A DNA stretch of 64,000 nucleotides from the NCBI RefSeq assembly GCF_016862075.1, contig NZ_BOMG01000105.1, positions 56,843 to 120,842 on the forward strand, read 5' to 3'. Source of the DNA: Actinoplanes couchii (GTDB lineage: Bacteria > Actinomycetota > Actinomycetes > Mycobacteriales > Micromonosporaceae). Shown here one piece after another: positions 34,920 through 44,243 of this stretch. The stretch's first letter is position 1. Every line of letters starts with the position of its first letter. Under the pieces are notes generated by a model. It saw nothing but the letters and a program-made list of their open reading frames with translations, had not been told where the DNA came from and ran no database searches. The translations under genes were made by a program, and so were the position numbers.

Positions 34920-37265
34920 CTACCCGACGATGGTCACGGTGTACGAGGGGGCGGCGTCCTCCCGCCGGTTGCGGGCGAGGGTGGCCTCGATGGCTTCGGC
35001 GGGCATCGGGCGGCCGAACAGGTAGCCCTGGGCGAATCGGTAGCCGGCCGAGTGCAGGTGTTCGGCCTGGTCGAAGGTTTCCACGCCTTCGGCGACCGCG
35101 TCCAGGTGCAGGCGGCTGGTGAACCCGATCAGGCCCTCGACGATGGCCGCGCCGGCGTTGCCGACGGCGCTGCCGCTGACGAACGACTTGTCCACCTTCA
35201 GCACGTCGACCGGGCAGTCGAGCAGCAGGCTGAGCGAGGACTGGCCGGTGCCGAAGTCGTCCAGGGCGACACGCAGACCACGACGGCGTAGTTCCCGCAC
35301 GGCGGCGAGTGCGGGGCCGGAGTCCAGGACGGCGGTCTCGGTGATCTCCAGCATCAGGCGGGAGCGGTCGACCCCGGTCCGGGTCAGGATGTCCTCGACG
35401 TCGGAGACGAAACTCGGCTCGGCGAGTTGCCGTGCCGACACGTTGATGCTGACCTTCTCGGGCGCGTCGTCGCCGTACTCCCGCTGCCATGTGGTGGCCT
35501 GCCGGCAGGCGTTCTCCAGCACCCACCGGCCGATGTCGATGATCAGCCCGCTCTGTTCGCTCATCGGGATGAAGACGTCCGGCGGGATCAGGCCCCGCAG
35601 CGGGTGCTTCCAGCGCAGCAGAACCTCGACACCGGCGTGGCGGTGGCTGGGCAGCTCGACGATCGGCTGGTAGAGCAGGAACATCTCACCGCGCGCAAGG
35701 GCGTGTTCCAGGTCGGCGCCGAGCCGGGCGCTCTCGGCGGCCCGGTGGTCCATCGCCGCGTCGAACCAGTGCAGGCGGTTGCCGCCCTGTTCCTTCGCGG
35801 CGTACATCGCCACGTCGGCGCGCCGCAGCAGTTCCTCGGGGGTGTCACCGGCCCAGGAGGTGGTGACGCCGATGCTGGCGGCGCATCCGGTCAGCGACCC
35901 GATTCCCTCGATCGGCTGCCGCAGTACGGTCGTCACCCGGTCGAGCAGCACGGTCACCTGCATCGCCTCGGCGCCGGGGAGCACGACGGCGAACTCGTCG
36001 CCACCGAGCCGGGCCACCAGACCGTTGCCGCCGACGGTCTCGGTCAGCCGGGCGCTGATCGTCTTCAGCAGGCGGTCGCCGGTGCGGTGCCCCAGCCGGT
36101 CGTTGACGATCTTGAAGTTGTCCAGGTCGAGCAGAGCCACGTGCATCGGTGTGCCGCTGGACAGCAGCCGGTCGAGGTGGGTGTCCAGCGAGGTCCGGTT
36201 CGCGACACCGGTGAGAGGGTCGTGGGAGGCCTGATGGGTCAGCTCGGCCTGGAAGCCGCGCAGTGCCGTCAGGTTGCTGTCGACGGTCTCCAGTAGTCGC
36301 CGGTTGTCGCGCAGCACGAGGATCTGGCGGACCATCACCAGCACGGTGATGGCGACCGCGCCGATCTTGATGATGTCGTTCTCACCCGGGTATGCCGAGT
36401 TGGTGGCCAGCAGGAGCACGTTCATGGCGACGACCGCGAGGTACGGTAGCCCGGCGACCCACCGGGAACGGCGCCGGGCCCGCGGCGGCCGGCCGCTGTC
36501 GCGGACCTGCGCGATGGCGGCCAGCTGGATCCCGAGGGCGCCGATCGGCACCGCGACGAGGGTGGACGACAGGTACGGATAGTCGTTGAGGAAGGGGGTC
36601 AGGCTTCCGGCCACGGTGCTGGCCGCGCTGCCCACCGCGAGGATGTGCACCGCACGCCGGTTGAGCCGGCCGGCGCCGGCGAAGGCGACCTTGACGAAGG
36701 TCGCCACCGAGATGAAGCCGACGGCGACGATGACCAGCATCGCACCGCCGGAACCGGTCCGCGCCGCCCACTGCGGGTGGGCATGCAGCGAGAAGTACCA
36801 GACCAGAGCGCTGCTGGTGACCAGGACGACGCAGGCGTCGAGACTGAAACGCAGCCAGTCGCTGCGGGTGCGCTGCCAGGACGGCAGGCGCAGCAGCGCC
36901 CAGAGGACGATGCCGAGCACGGCGAGGTACCAGACGAGGGTGGTGGCGGTGATGCGCTGCGAGGGCGTGGGCCCGCCGACCGCGTCGACGGTGTTCGCGA
37001 CGATGCCGCCGAGGTAGAAGCCGCACGCCACCGCGAGGTGCCGCCAGAATCGCCGCGTGCCGGCGTCGATGTTCGGTGCTTTCGAAGCCTGCCGGCAGGC
37101 GTACGCCGCCAGGGTGATGCCGACGGGCAGAGGCAGCCACCCGACGACGGGGTGTGCCCACTGGTGCCACAGCCCGACCACTGTCCAGGCCGTGCTCAGC
37201 AGCACGACGAGAATCCCGGCTGATGCCGCCGTGCCGGGCCGAAGCCACCACCGTGAGCGCTCCAC
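34920..37265 (-). CDS. Membrane GGDEF-EAL protein (c-di-GMP turnover), first of a pair
   Basis: 781 residues from GTG 37265, chosen because GAGGAG lies five bases upstream (37271-37276 on the other strand) and the first helix follows at once; the frame stays open to 37472. About nine helices (about 12-320) precede the signalling domains. The GGDEF motif is intact (421-425), but no RxxD inhibition site stands before it. The EAL motif is EVL (547-549), a known natural variant, with DDFGTGQSSL further on. It is a paralog of the gene downstream with the same architecture. The cellular role (development, attachment, lectin or toxin export) cannot be read. Confidence 0.87.
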   Translation of the reverse strand: MERSRWWLRPGTAASAGILVVLLSTAWTVVGLWHQWAHPVVGWLPLPVGITLAAYACRQASKAPNIDAGTRRFWRHLAVACGFYLGGIVANTVDAVGGPTPSQRITATTLVWYLAVLGIVLWALLRLPSWQRTRSDWLRFSLDACVVLVTSSALVWYFSLHAHPQWAARTGSGGAMLVIVAVGFISVATFVKVAFAGAGRLNRRAVHILAVGSAASTVAGSLTPFLNDYPYLSSTLVAVPIGALGIQLAAIAQVRDSGRPPRARRRSRWVAGLPYLAVVAMNVLLLATNSAYPGENDIIKIGAVAITVLVMVRQILVLRDNRRLLETVDSNLTALRGFQAELTHQASHDPLTGVANRTSLDTHLDRLLSSGTPMHVALLDLDNFKIVNDRLGHRTGDRLLKTISARLTETVGGNGLVARLGGDEFAVVLPGAEAMQVTVLLDRVTTVLRQPIEGIGSLTGCAASIGVTTSWAGDTPEELLRRADVAMYAAKEQGGNRLHWFDAAMDHRAAESARLGADLEHALARGEMFLLYQPIVELPSHRHAGVEVLLRWKHPLRGLIPPDVFIPMSEQSGLIIDIGRWVLENACRQATTWQREYGDDAPEKVSINVSARQLAEPSFVSDVEDILTRTGVDRSRLMLEITETAVLDSGPALAAVRELRRRGLRVALDDFGTGQSSLSLLLDCPVDVLKVDKSFVSGSAVGNAGAAIVEGLIGFTSRLHLDAVAEGVETFDQAEHLHSAGYRFAQGYLFGRPMPAEAIEATLARNRREDAAPSYTVTIVG

Positions 37266-37570
37266 AGCATCTCCTCGCTGCCACTGTGCCGGACGCGATC
37301 GTGCCGGCCTTCCCCTCTTCGGGAGGGCCCGCGTCACCGTCAGACGGCGGTTGATGCGTGCACCGGTCGCATCACGTATCGGCATCGCGGCACTCCGGAA
37401 CCCGGGTTTCTGTGGTGCAGAACCGCGTGAGTCGGGAGCAATCCGGGAGCTGGTTCCCGAAGCCGATACCACTCGTTACCGATACTTGTGGGTATCGGTA
37501 ACGGCAGGTACCGTTCTGGAGGCGAGCTTCGCTGCATCGCAAGGAGCCGCCCTCAAGAACGGGTGATCAC
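37266..37570. other. 305-bp divergent intergenic region
   Basis: This gap lies between the GGDEF-EAL gene (minus) and the aldo/keto reductase gene (plus). Apart from the palindrome at 37474-37503 and ribosome sites next to both starts, no feature stands out. Short frames exist but show no protein-like pattern. Confidence 0.5.
37474..37503. promoter_or_regulatory. Perfect palindromic operator before the aldo/keto reductase operon
   Basis: CGTTACCGATAC (37474-37485), a 6-base spacer, then GTATCGGTAACG (37492-37503): 12-bp arms without mismatch. A further half-site CGATACC stands 5' of it (about 37464-37470). It lies 68 bases upstream of the reductase start. The TetR gene at the end of the same gene run is the likely binding protein. 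Confidence 0.7.
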
Positions 37571-38596
37571 ATGCAGTACCGCACTCTCGGCGACACCGGC
37601 CTGAGCGTCAGCTCCCTGGGACTGGGCACCATGATGTTCGGGTCGTGGGGAAACAAGGACCACGACGACGCGATCCGTACGATCCACCACGCGCTCGACG
37701 CCGGCATCAACCTGGTCGACACCGCCGACCTCTACGGCCGCGGCGAGGCCGAGGAGATCGTCGGCAAGGCACTGGCCGGAACCCGCCGCGACTCGGTGAT
37801 CCTGGCCAGCAAGTTCCACAACCCGATGAGCGACAACGTCAACGACCGCGGCAACTCCCGCCGCTGGATCATGCGAGCCGTGGAAGCCAGCCTGAAACGG
37901 CTCGGCACCGACCACCTGGACCTCTATCAGGTACACCGCCCCGACCCGGCGACCGGGATCGAGGAGACCCTGGGGGCACTGACCGATCTGCAACGGGCCG
38001 GAAAGATCCGGTACTTCGGCACCTCGACGTTCCCCGCCCACCAGCTCGTCGAGGCGCAGTGGGCAGCCGACCGCCGGGGACTGAGCCGGTTCGTGACCGA
38101 GCAGCCCCCGTACTCGATCCTCGCCCGCGGCATCGAAGCAGACGTCCTGCCCGCCGCCGAAGCGCATCGCATCGGCGTGCTGACCTGGAGCCCGCTCGGC
38201 GGCGGCTGGCTCTCCGGCACGTTCCGCAAGGGCGCCACCGGCCAGGTGAGCAGCCGCACACAGCTCATGCCCGGCATCTTCGACATCGACGCTCCGCGCA
38301 ACGCCGCCAAGCTCGACGCCGTCGAGGCCCTCGCCCTGCTCGCCGAGGAGGCGGGCATGTCCCTGATCCACCTCGCCCTCGGCTTCGTCCTCGCCCACCG
38401 GGCGGTGACCGCACCGATCATCGGCCCGATGAACGTCGACCAACTCGACAGCCAGCTGGGCGCCGCCGACCTCGTCCTCGACCGGGACGTCCTCGATCGC
38501 ATCGACCAGATCGTGGCGCCGGGCCGCAACATGACCGCCGGCGACGCCGGATACTTCCCGCCCGCGCTCACCGACGCGACCCTGCGCCGGCGCTGA
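37571..38596 (+). CDS. Aldo/keto reductase
   Basis: 341 residues with the full catalytic tetrad: Asp50 and Tyr55 in DTADLYG, Lys81 in LASKFH, and His122 in YQVHRPD. NADPH-binding C-terminal sequence (APIIGPMNVDQLDSQLGA) is present. It resembles the Kv-beta/YghZ-type AKRs that reduce aldehydes and ketones. A GGTGATC ribosome site stands right before the ATG. It starts a run with a VOC-fold gene and a TetR gene, and the palindrome upstream is probably their operator. It may have a role in aldehyde or electrophile stress. Confidence 0.92.
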   Translation: MQYRTLGDTGLSVSSLGLGTMMFGSWGNKDHDDAIRTIHHALDAGINLVDTADLYGRGEAEEIVGKALAGTRRDSVILASKFHNPMSDNVNDRGNSRRWIMRAVEASLKRLGTDHLDLYQVHRPDPATGIEETLGALTDLQRAGKIRYFGTSTFPAHQLVEAQWAADRRGLSRFVTEQPPYSILARGIEADVLPAAEAHRIGVLTWSPLGGGWLSGTFRKGATGQVSSRTQLMPGIFDIDAPRNAAKLDAVEALALLAEEAGMSLIHLALGFVLAHRAVTAPIIGPMNVDQLDSQLGAADLVLDRDVLDRIDQIVAPGRNMTAGDAGYFPPALTDATLRRR

Positions 38597-38628
38597 GCCC
38601 CTCTCCCACCTACGAACGGAAACTCACC

Positions 38629-39084
38629 ATGTCCACGACCGCCATCCCGCACATCAACTTCGCCGACGGAAAAGCCCGCCAGGCGCTGGAGTTCTACCAG
38701 GGCGTCTTCGACGGCGACCTGCTGTCACACACCTACCAGGACTTCGGCATGCCCGCCGGTTCGCCCGACAGCGACCGGATCGTCTTCGGCCAGATCACCA
38801 CCGCCGACGGCGTCCTCCTGATGGGCTACGACATCCCCGGCGCCCAGGAGCCGGACTTCGCCAAGCCGCGATCCACCCGCCGCGTGAACGGCACGACGGT
38901 CACCGAGCAACCGATGTTCGTCACCCTGCACATCACCGACCTGACCGAGGCCGAAACACTCTGGAAGCGGCTCACCGTGAACGCGGTCGTCGTCGAAGAG
39001 TTCGCCTCGTCGACCTGGTCACCCGGCTTCGGCATCGTCACCGACCAGTTCGGCGTCACCTGGCTGATCAACGTCCACGAGTAG
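38629..39084 (+). CDS. VOC-family protein, PhnB-like
   Basis: 151 residues. The protein starts TTAIPHINFADGKARQALEF then YQGVF, which is the PhnB/3-demethylubiquinone-methyltransferase-like subgroup of the vicinal oxygen chelate fold. It ends TDQFGVTWLINVHE with the usual tryptophan. In this subgroup the metal ligands are often lost, so it may be a binding protein. It follows the aldo/keto reductase by 32 bp and precedes a TetR gene on the same strand. Confidence 0.85.
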   Translation: MSTTAIPHINFADGKARQALEFYQGVFDGDLLSHTYQDFGMPAGSPDSDRIVFGQITTADGVLLMGYDIPGAQEPDFAKPRSTRRVNGTTVTEQPMFVTLHITDLTEAETLWKRLTVNAVVVEEFASSTWSPGFGIVTDQFGVTWLINVHE

Positions 39085-39166
39085 GAACCCGTGCGCTGCC
39101 CGCCGACCCGGCGACACGACAATGGACGGGGCCAGGCGCCCCTTCCGGCAGCGAGGAGATCACCTG

Positions 39167-39820
39167 ATGACCCAGGACGACCCCACGGCGGGGCACACCG
39201 TCCCGGACGACGACGGCGACGGCGGCGGCACCGTCCACCGCCGCCCCGGACGCAAGCCCGACCCCCGCCGCGACGCCGAGATCATGGAAGCAGCGCTGCA
39301 GGTACTCGCCGAAGTCGGCTACACCGGGATGACCATGAACGCGGTGGCGGCACGGGCCAAAGCCGGCAAAGGCACCTTCTACCGGCGCTGGCCGTCGAAA
39401 GCCGAACTGGTCCTCGACGCCATCGGGCACATGAAACGCAGCCAGGTGGACCTGGACCGGCTACCCGACACCGGCACCCTGCGCGGCGACATCCTCGCGC
39501 TGTTCAAACCCACCTCCGCCGAGGACGGCGAATACCAGCTCACGATCATGGCCGGGTTGGCGTCGATGCTCAGCCAGGACCGCGGGTTCGCCGAGGCGGC
39601 CAACGACGCGATCGTGGAGCCGTGGGCCGCCGCCAACCGCGTCCTGTTGTCCCGGGCGATGAGCCGCGGCGAGATCAACGCCACCGCCGACATCGAAACC
39701 CTCGCCCAGATCATCCCGTCCATCGCCGCCTACCGCGCGCTCATCCAGCGCAAGCCGTTCGACCGGGACTTCCTCGTCGCCATCATCGACGGCGTCCTCC
39801 TGCCGGCGGTACGCCCCTGA
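39167..39820 (+). CDS. TetR-family regulator
   Basis: 217 residues from ATG 39167, chosen for the GAGGAG ribosome site at 39153-39158 (39122 is the longer choice). A Gly/Asp-rich tail (about 1-30) precedes the helix-turn-helix TMNAVAARAKAGKGTFYRRW followed by PSKAELVLDAI. The family's C-terminal domain is helical. It is the last gene of the aldo/keto reductase-VOC run and the likely user of the palindrome at 37474-37503, that is, self-controlled. Confidence 0.9.
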   Translation: MTQDDPTAGHTVPDDDGDGGGTVHRRPGRKPDPRRDAEIMEAALQVLAEVGYTGMTMNAVAARAKAGKGTFYRRWPSKAELVLDAIGHMKRSQVDLDRLPDTGTLRGDILALFKPTSAEDGEYQLTIMAGLASMLSQDRGFAEAANDAIVEPWAAANRVLLSRAMSRGEINATADIETLAQIIPSIAAYRALIQRKPFDRDFLVAIIDGVLLPAVRP

Positions 39821-39836
39821 AAGGCAGCGCCACCCC

Positions 39837-40725
39837 GTGGATCTCGTTTCCGTTCTCGCCGCGATCGTCGTACCGATCGTCTTCGGCACGTTGCACTGGT
39901 ACCTGTGGCGACGCCTGATCTCACAGACCACCTCGCGGGGTACGAGGGTGCGTCGCGCCGGTTCCGCCCTGTTCATCGCGGCGCCCGTGGTTGCCGGCGC
40001 GGCGCTGGTCGGCGGGTTCACCTCGATGCCGATGGCGGTGCAACGCGTCCTGGCCTGGCCCGGCTACCTGTGGCTGGCCGTGTTCCTGTACCTGCTGCTC
40101 GGCGTGCTCGCGGGAGAACTCATCAGACCACTGATGACCCGCCGGCTCACCCAGCACCGCCGCGAGCCAGCGTGACGTGGTCGACGGCGACGTCGACGAC
40201 CTCCGCGACGCCGTCGAGCCCTTGGCCCGGCTGCGGGCACGTCACGGCACCTACTTCGTCACCGGAAACCACGAATACATCTCCGGCGCCGACCAGTGGA
40301 TCGAACACGTACGCCGGATGGGCTGGCTACCGCTGGAGAACGCGCGAGCCCAGTTGCCGGGGTTCACGCTGGCCCGCGTCAACGACTTCGAGGGCGACGC
40401 CACCGGCCGGGGCCCGGACTTCGCCAAAGCACTCGACGACCGTGACCCCGCGCTGGCCACGGTGCTACTGGCGCATCAGCCCGTCGCCGTCCACGAAGCG
40501 GTCCGCTACGGGTTTGACCTGCAACTATCGGGCCACACCCACGGCGGTCAGCTGTGGCCCTTCACCTATGCGGCCGAGGCGGTGAATCCGACCGTGGCCG
40601 GGCTGGAACGCTACGGAGACACTCAGCTGTACGTCAGCCGCGGTGCCGGCGCGTGGGGTCCGCCCACCCGGGTAGGCGCTCCCTCCGACGTCACCATCGT
40701 GCAACTGGCATCCCGCCAAGCCTGA
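39837..40725 (+). pseudogene. Membrane metallophosphoesterase with internal deletion
   Basis: Frame one (39837-40175) encodes four membrane helices (start VLAAIVVPIVFGTLHWYLWR). Frame two (40177-40725) encodes only the C-terminal half of a YkuE-type phosphoesterase: VVDGDVDDL, GNHEYISG, then SGHTHGGQLWPF, and GAWGPPTRVG. The usual piece between them, with the DIH metal-binding motif, is gone, and the two parts are in different frames, joined at the GTGACGTGG near 40172. The first metal ligands are lost, so the enzyme cannot work. The deletion looks recent because both halves are well preserved. Confidence 0.82.
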
Positions 40726-40738
40726 GAACGGCCCATCC

Positions 40739-41557
40739 TTACCGGGTGAACAGATGACGGTTCGTTCTCACCCAGTCGGCGAACGCAGCCGGTGGGCGCC
40801 CGAGCAGGTGCGTGACCGTCGGATGCACGGTGGTCTCGTCGATCAGACCGTCCCGGTAGAACTCGTGGAAGGCATCCGCGTACTCGGGTGCGAGCCCATC
40901 GCGAGCCTCTTCGTCCGGCAGAACGGTCACGCTCAGTTTCCGTCCGAGCTCCCTGCCCAGAATCTCCGCCCGGTCGGCTGCGGTGAGGGCCTCGGGACCG
41001 CTGAGGCGGTAGGACCGCCCTTGGTGATCGCGTGTGATCAGCGAGAGCAGCGCTACAGCCGCGATGTCAGCCGGATCGACGACTGACAACGCGACATCTC
41101 CGAACGGCTCTCGGATCATGTCGCCGGCGATGATCTGCGGCCGCCAGCGCAGAGCGTTGGACATGAAGGCGTTCGGTTGCAGCATCGTCCAACCCAGGCC
41201 GGATGCACGCACCGTGTCTTCCGACTCGATGTGATACCTGGCAACAGCGTTGTTGCGGTTTCCGGACGGCGCGGATGACGACGAGAGCAGGACGACCCGT
41301 TCCACACCCCTGTCCTTCGCGTCGGCCAGGGTCCTGGCCATTCCGGCATGACCCGCCAAGGTGAACACGGCGTCAACACCGTCGAGAGCCGATGTGAGGG
41401 TGGACGAATCGTCGAGATCCCCCAGACGTACGTCCGCTCCCACGGGGAGTCCCTGACCGCTGCGGGAGACCGCGCGCACCGCGTGGCCGCCGGCAAGCGC
41501 CGCTTCCACGAGCGCCCGGCCGACGTTGCCGGTCGCGCCCAGCACCAGAATTCGCAT
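40739..41557 (-). CDS. NmrA-like NAD(P)-binding protein (atypical SDR)
   Basis: 272 residues from ATG 41557, with AAGGAT eight bases upstream; the frame is open further but not gene-like. It opens MRILVLGATGNVGRALVEAA, the GATGxxG dinucleotide motif of atypical SDRs, and continues with VVLLSSSSAP and TMLQPNAFMSNAL, which are family sequences. Such proteins are NAD(P)H-dependent reductases, for example quinone reductases, or redox sensors. No catalytic YxxxK is present. It is convergent with the broken phosphoesterase and divergent from the lectin gene. Confidence 0.87.
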   Translation of the reverse strand: MRILVLGATGNVGRALVEAALAGGHAVRAVSRSGQGLPVGADVRLGDLDDSSTLTSALDGVDAVFTLAGHAGMARTLADAKDRGVERVVLLSSSSAPSGNRNNAVARYHIESEDTVRASGLGWTMLQPNAFMSNALRWRPQIIAGDMIREPFGDVALSVVDPADIAAVALLSLITRDHQGRSYRLSGPEALTAADRAEILGRELGRKLSVTVLPDEEARDGLAPEYADAFHEFYRDGLIDETTVHPTVTHLLGRPPAAFADWVRTNRHLFTR

Positions 41558-41714
41558 CTGTAAATCCTTAGCACCCCGCGGGACCTGTCGAGGCGTCGCA
41601 GCGCCGAACTCTCCACCAACCTTCGCTGTGTCGCCTCCGTGGTCACCACTGAGTCGCGGGCTTCCGTGGCGGGCACGGATGTGCCGGTGGGCACGCCTGT
41701 CCGAGGCTTCGGTC

Positions 41715-42776
41715 ATGGGAAAAACATTCGCGCGTCTCGCGATGGCAGCAACGGTCGGGACTGGGGTCCTTCTGGCACCTGTCGTGACGAGCCCGGCCCG
41801 CGCGGCCTCGGACGCGGCCTTCGACTCCTACTACGTCCAGAACGCGACCCGCCGCCTGTGGCGCCTCGGGCCGGACAAGGTGCCCTACGACACCGGCATG
41901 AACGTCGCGGCCGGCAGCAGCCCGGCGAGTGTGAGGTACTACACCGGCAGCACCGTCGTGTTCAAGCGGGACACCGACGGCGCCCTGTGGGCGTGGAACA
42001 CCACAGCCGGGCCGAAGCTGCTCGGTAACGGACTGGGCATGGCGGTCGGCACCAACCCTGCCGTGGCGCTCGACGGCGGCACCGTCGTCACCGCTTTCCA
42101 GGCCTACGGCACCGGGAACCTCTGGTACGTCTCCAGCAACCAGACCACCGGCCACGACACCGGGATCAAGATGGCCACGGGCTCCAGCCCGTCGATCGTC
42201 ACGACGCCGAACGGCATCCAGATCGTCTACACGGGCTCGGACAACACGCTCTACCGCCTGAAGCCGGGCTCCACCCCGACCACCGTCGCCAACGGCTTGG
42301 GCGTGGCATCCGGCACCAGCCCGGCGGTCGCGGCCGCACCGGATGGCGGCGGCAACGTCGAGATCGCGTTCCAGGCGTACGGCACCGGGAACCTCTGGTA
42401 CGTCGACGAGAACAACATCGGCCACGACACCGGGATCAAGATGGCGCCGGGGACCAGCCCGAGTGTCGCGGCCAAGTCCGGCGGCTCGCGCTACGTGATC
42501 GTCTACAAGCGCAACAGCGACGGCATGCTCTGGCGGATGGATCCGGGATACGACTCCCGGTACGTCGCCGCCGGTCTGGGCGTGGCTGCGAACACCAGCC
42601 CGGTCGTCACCGGACTGACCGACGGGCGGTTCGGGATCGCGTTCAACGCGGCGGCCACCAACGACCTGTGGACCGTCGACGCCGACAACGTCGGCCGTGA
42701 CACCGGCGTCACGATGCTGCCGGGCACCAGCCCGGCCGTCAACAACAACTGCGCCACCTGCGTTCTCACCCCCTGA
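41715..42776 (+). CDS. Secreted seven-repeat beta-propeller protein, PLL-lectin-like
   Basis: 353 residues. The signal peptide ends SPARA-A (about residue 32). Then seven repeats of about 42-48 residues follow, each with FQAYGTGNLWYV-like and DTGIKMAPGTSPSV-like halves; the clearest are blades 3, 5 and 7. Pattern and number match the PLL family of seven-bladed fucose/galactose-binding lectins (known from Photorhabdus). A sugar-binding, secreted surface or host/competitor-recognition role is inferred. There is no anchor. A strong hairpin terminator follows. Confidence 0.78.
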   Translation: MGKTFARLAMAATVGTGVLLAPVVTSPARAASDAAFDSYYVQNATRRLWRLGPDKVPYDTGMNVAAGSSPASVRYYTGSTVVFKRDTDGALWAWNTTAGPKLLGNGLGMAVGTNPAVALDGGTVVTAFQAYGTGNLWYVSSNQTTGHDTGIKMATGSSPSIVTTPNGIQIVYTGSDNTLYRLKPGSTPTTVANGLGVASGTSPAVAAAPDGGGNVEIAFQAYGTGNLWYVDENNIGHDTGIKMAPGTSPSVAAKSGGSRYVIVYKRNSDGMLWRMDPGYDSRYVAAGLGVAANTSPVVTGLTDGRFGIAFNAAATNDLWTVDADNVGRDTGVTMLPGTSPAVNNNCATCVLTP

Positions 42777-42789
42777 TCGGGCCTCGGCG

Positions 42790-42821
42790 GGCAGGGTCGC
42801 GGCAGAAGCCACGACCCTGCC
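42790..42821 (+). terminator. Strong hairpin terminator after the lectin gene
   Basis: Perfect 10-bp arms GGCAGGGTCG (42790-42799) and CGACCCTGCC (42812-42821) with a 12-base loop, 14 bp after the lectin stop codon. It is the most stable simple hairpin noticed in this part of the window. Confidence 0.75.
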
Positions 42822-42860
42822 TCTCCACGGGTTCCCGCCCGATGGAGCACAATAGACGGT

Positions 42861-44234
42861 GTGACGGGGGTTGCGGGTGTTTCCGCCCGAGAGTCGGAGG
42901 TCCTAGCCGGTGTCGGCGCACACCTGACCAACGCGGAGATCGCCGCCCGGCTGGGCATCTCGATCCGCACCGTGGAGAGTCACGTCTCCGCACTGCTGCG
43001 CAAGGCCGGCGCCGTCGACCGGCGCGCACTGGCCGCCATGGCCGCCACCGGCATCACGGCCCCGCCACCGGCCACCGTCCTGCCGTCGGCGCTGACCCCG
43101 CTGATCGGCCGGACCGCCGAGCGGGCCGCACTGATCGCCGCACTCGACGAGCACCGGCAGGTCACCGTGGTCGGGCCGGGCGGCATCGGCAAGACCCGGC
43201 TGGCGCTGGCAGCCGCGGCCGAACTGCTCGGCCGGCCCGCCGAAGACGTCACCTACGTCGATCTGGTGCCGGTCACCGACACCGAGATGGTCGCGTCGGC
43301 CGTGGCCGAAGCACTGGGTGGACGCGAGCACGCCGGCCGCTCGGCCACGGATACGGTCGTGGCCCGGTTGGGCGGGCGCGCGGCGCTGCTCGTACTGGAC
43401 AACTGCGAGCATCTGAGCGACGGCGTGGTGGCGCTGGTCGAGCGGCTGCTGACGAACTGCCCGGGGGTGCGCGTGCTGACCGTCGGCCGGGCACGCCTGC
43501 TGACCCCGTACGAGTGGGTCTTCCCGGTGTCCGGGATGTCGGACGGTGACGCGGCCGAGCTCTTCCGGGCCCGGGCCGAGGCGAGCGGCGCGGCCGGCCT
43601 GGTCACCGATGTGCAGCGGGTCACCGCGATCTGCCGCCGGCTCGACGGGATGCCACTGGCGATCGAGTTGGCGGCGGCGCGGCTTCCCGCGCTGGGACTG
43701 GACGGGCTCGAGGCCGGGCTGGCCGACCGGATGCGGCTGCTGGCCGGTGGCCGGCCCGCCGAGCACCGGCACCGGTCGCTGGCCTCGGCCGTGGACTGGA
43801 GCTACGCCCTGCTGTCAGGGGCCCAGCGGATGGTGTTGCGCCGCGTCTCGGTGTTCGCCACACCGTTCACCGCGCCGGACGCCGCGGGGCTGCTGGACGG
43901 CTGGCCACCGGCCGGACCGGACGGGATCGCCGCGGTGCTGGCCACACTCACCGAGCAGAGCCTGCTGACGGTCACCCCCGATCCGGCCGGAACCCGGTAC
44001 CGGGCGCTGGAGACGATCCGCCAGTACGGCGCCGACCGCCTGGCCGAGGCGGGTGAGTTGGCCGAGGCGCACGCCCGGCACCTGCGGTGGTGCCTGGTGC
44101 TGGCCGGCACGTTCAGCGAGTTGCTGGACACCGCCGACTGGCCGGCCCGGTTCGACCGGGCCGCCGATGAGCTTCGCGCGGCGCTGTCGCAGGTTGTCGC
44201 CGGTGCGGAGCCCAGCGAGGCGGGGTGGCAACTG
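42861..44234 (+). pseudogene. LuxR-HTH/ATPase regulator, 5' part (split by IS607 element)
   Basis: Codons 1-458 of a 925-residue regulator. A LuxR-type helix-turn-helix is at the N-terminus (LTNAEIAARLGISIRTVESH, about 22-41), an unusual place. It is followed by an AAA/NB-ARC-like ATPase with P-loop GPGGIGKT (105-112), Walker B ALLVLDNCEHL (about 175-185) and MPLAIELAAARLPALGLDGL. The frame runs to Leu458 (44232-44234), where the mobile element starts; the disrupted product reads on for four residues (SFG) and stops at 44246. The C-terminal half continues in frame at 46525. Without the sensor half the protein is unlikely to be regulated normally. Confidence 0.9.
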
Positions 44235-44243
44235 TCTTTTGGG

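Noticed and set aside
33116..35122. 668-codon plus-strand frame opposite the GGDEF-EAL genes
   Set aside because: Composition is Gln/Arg/Gly/His-rich without motifs; the minus strand carries GGDEF and EAL motifs.
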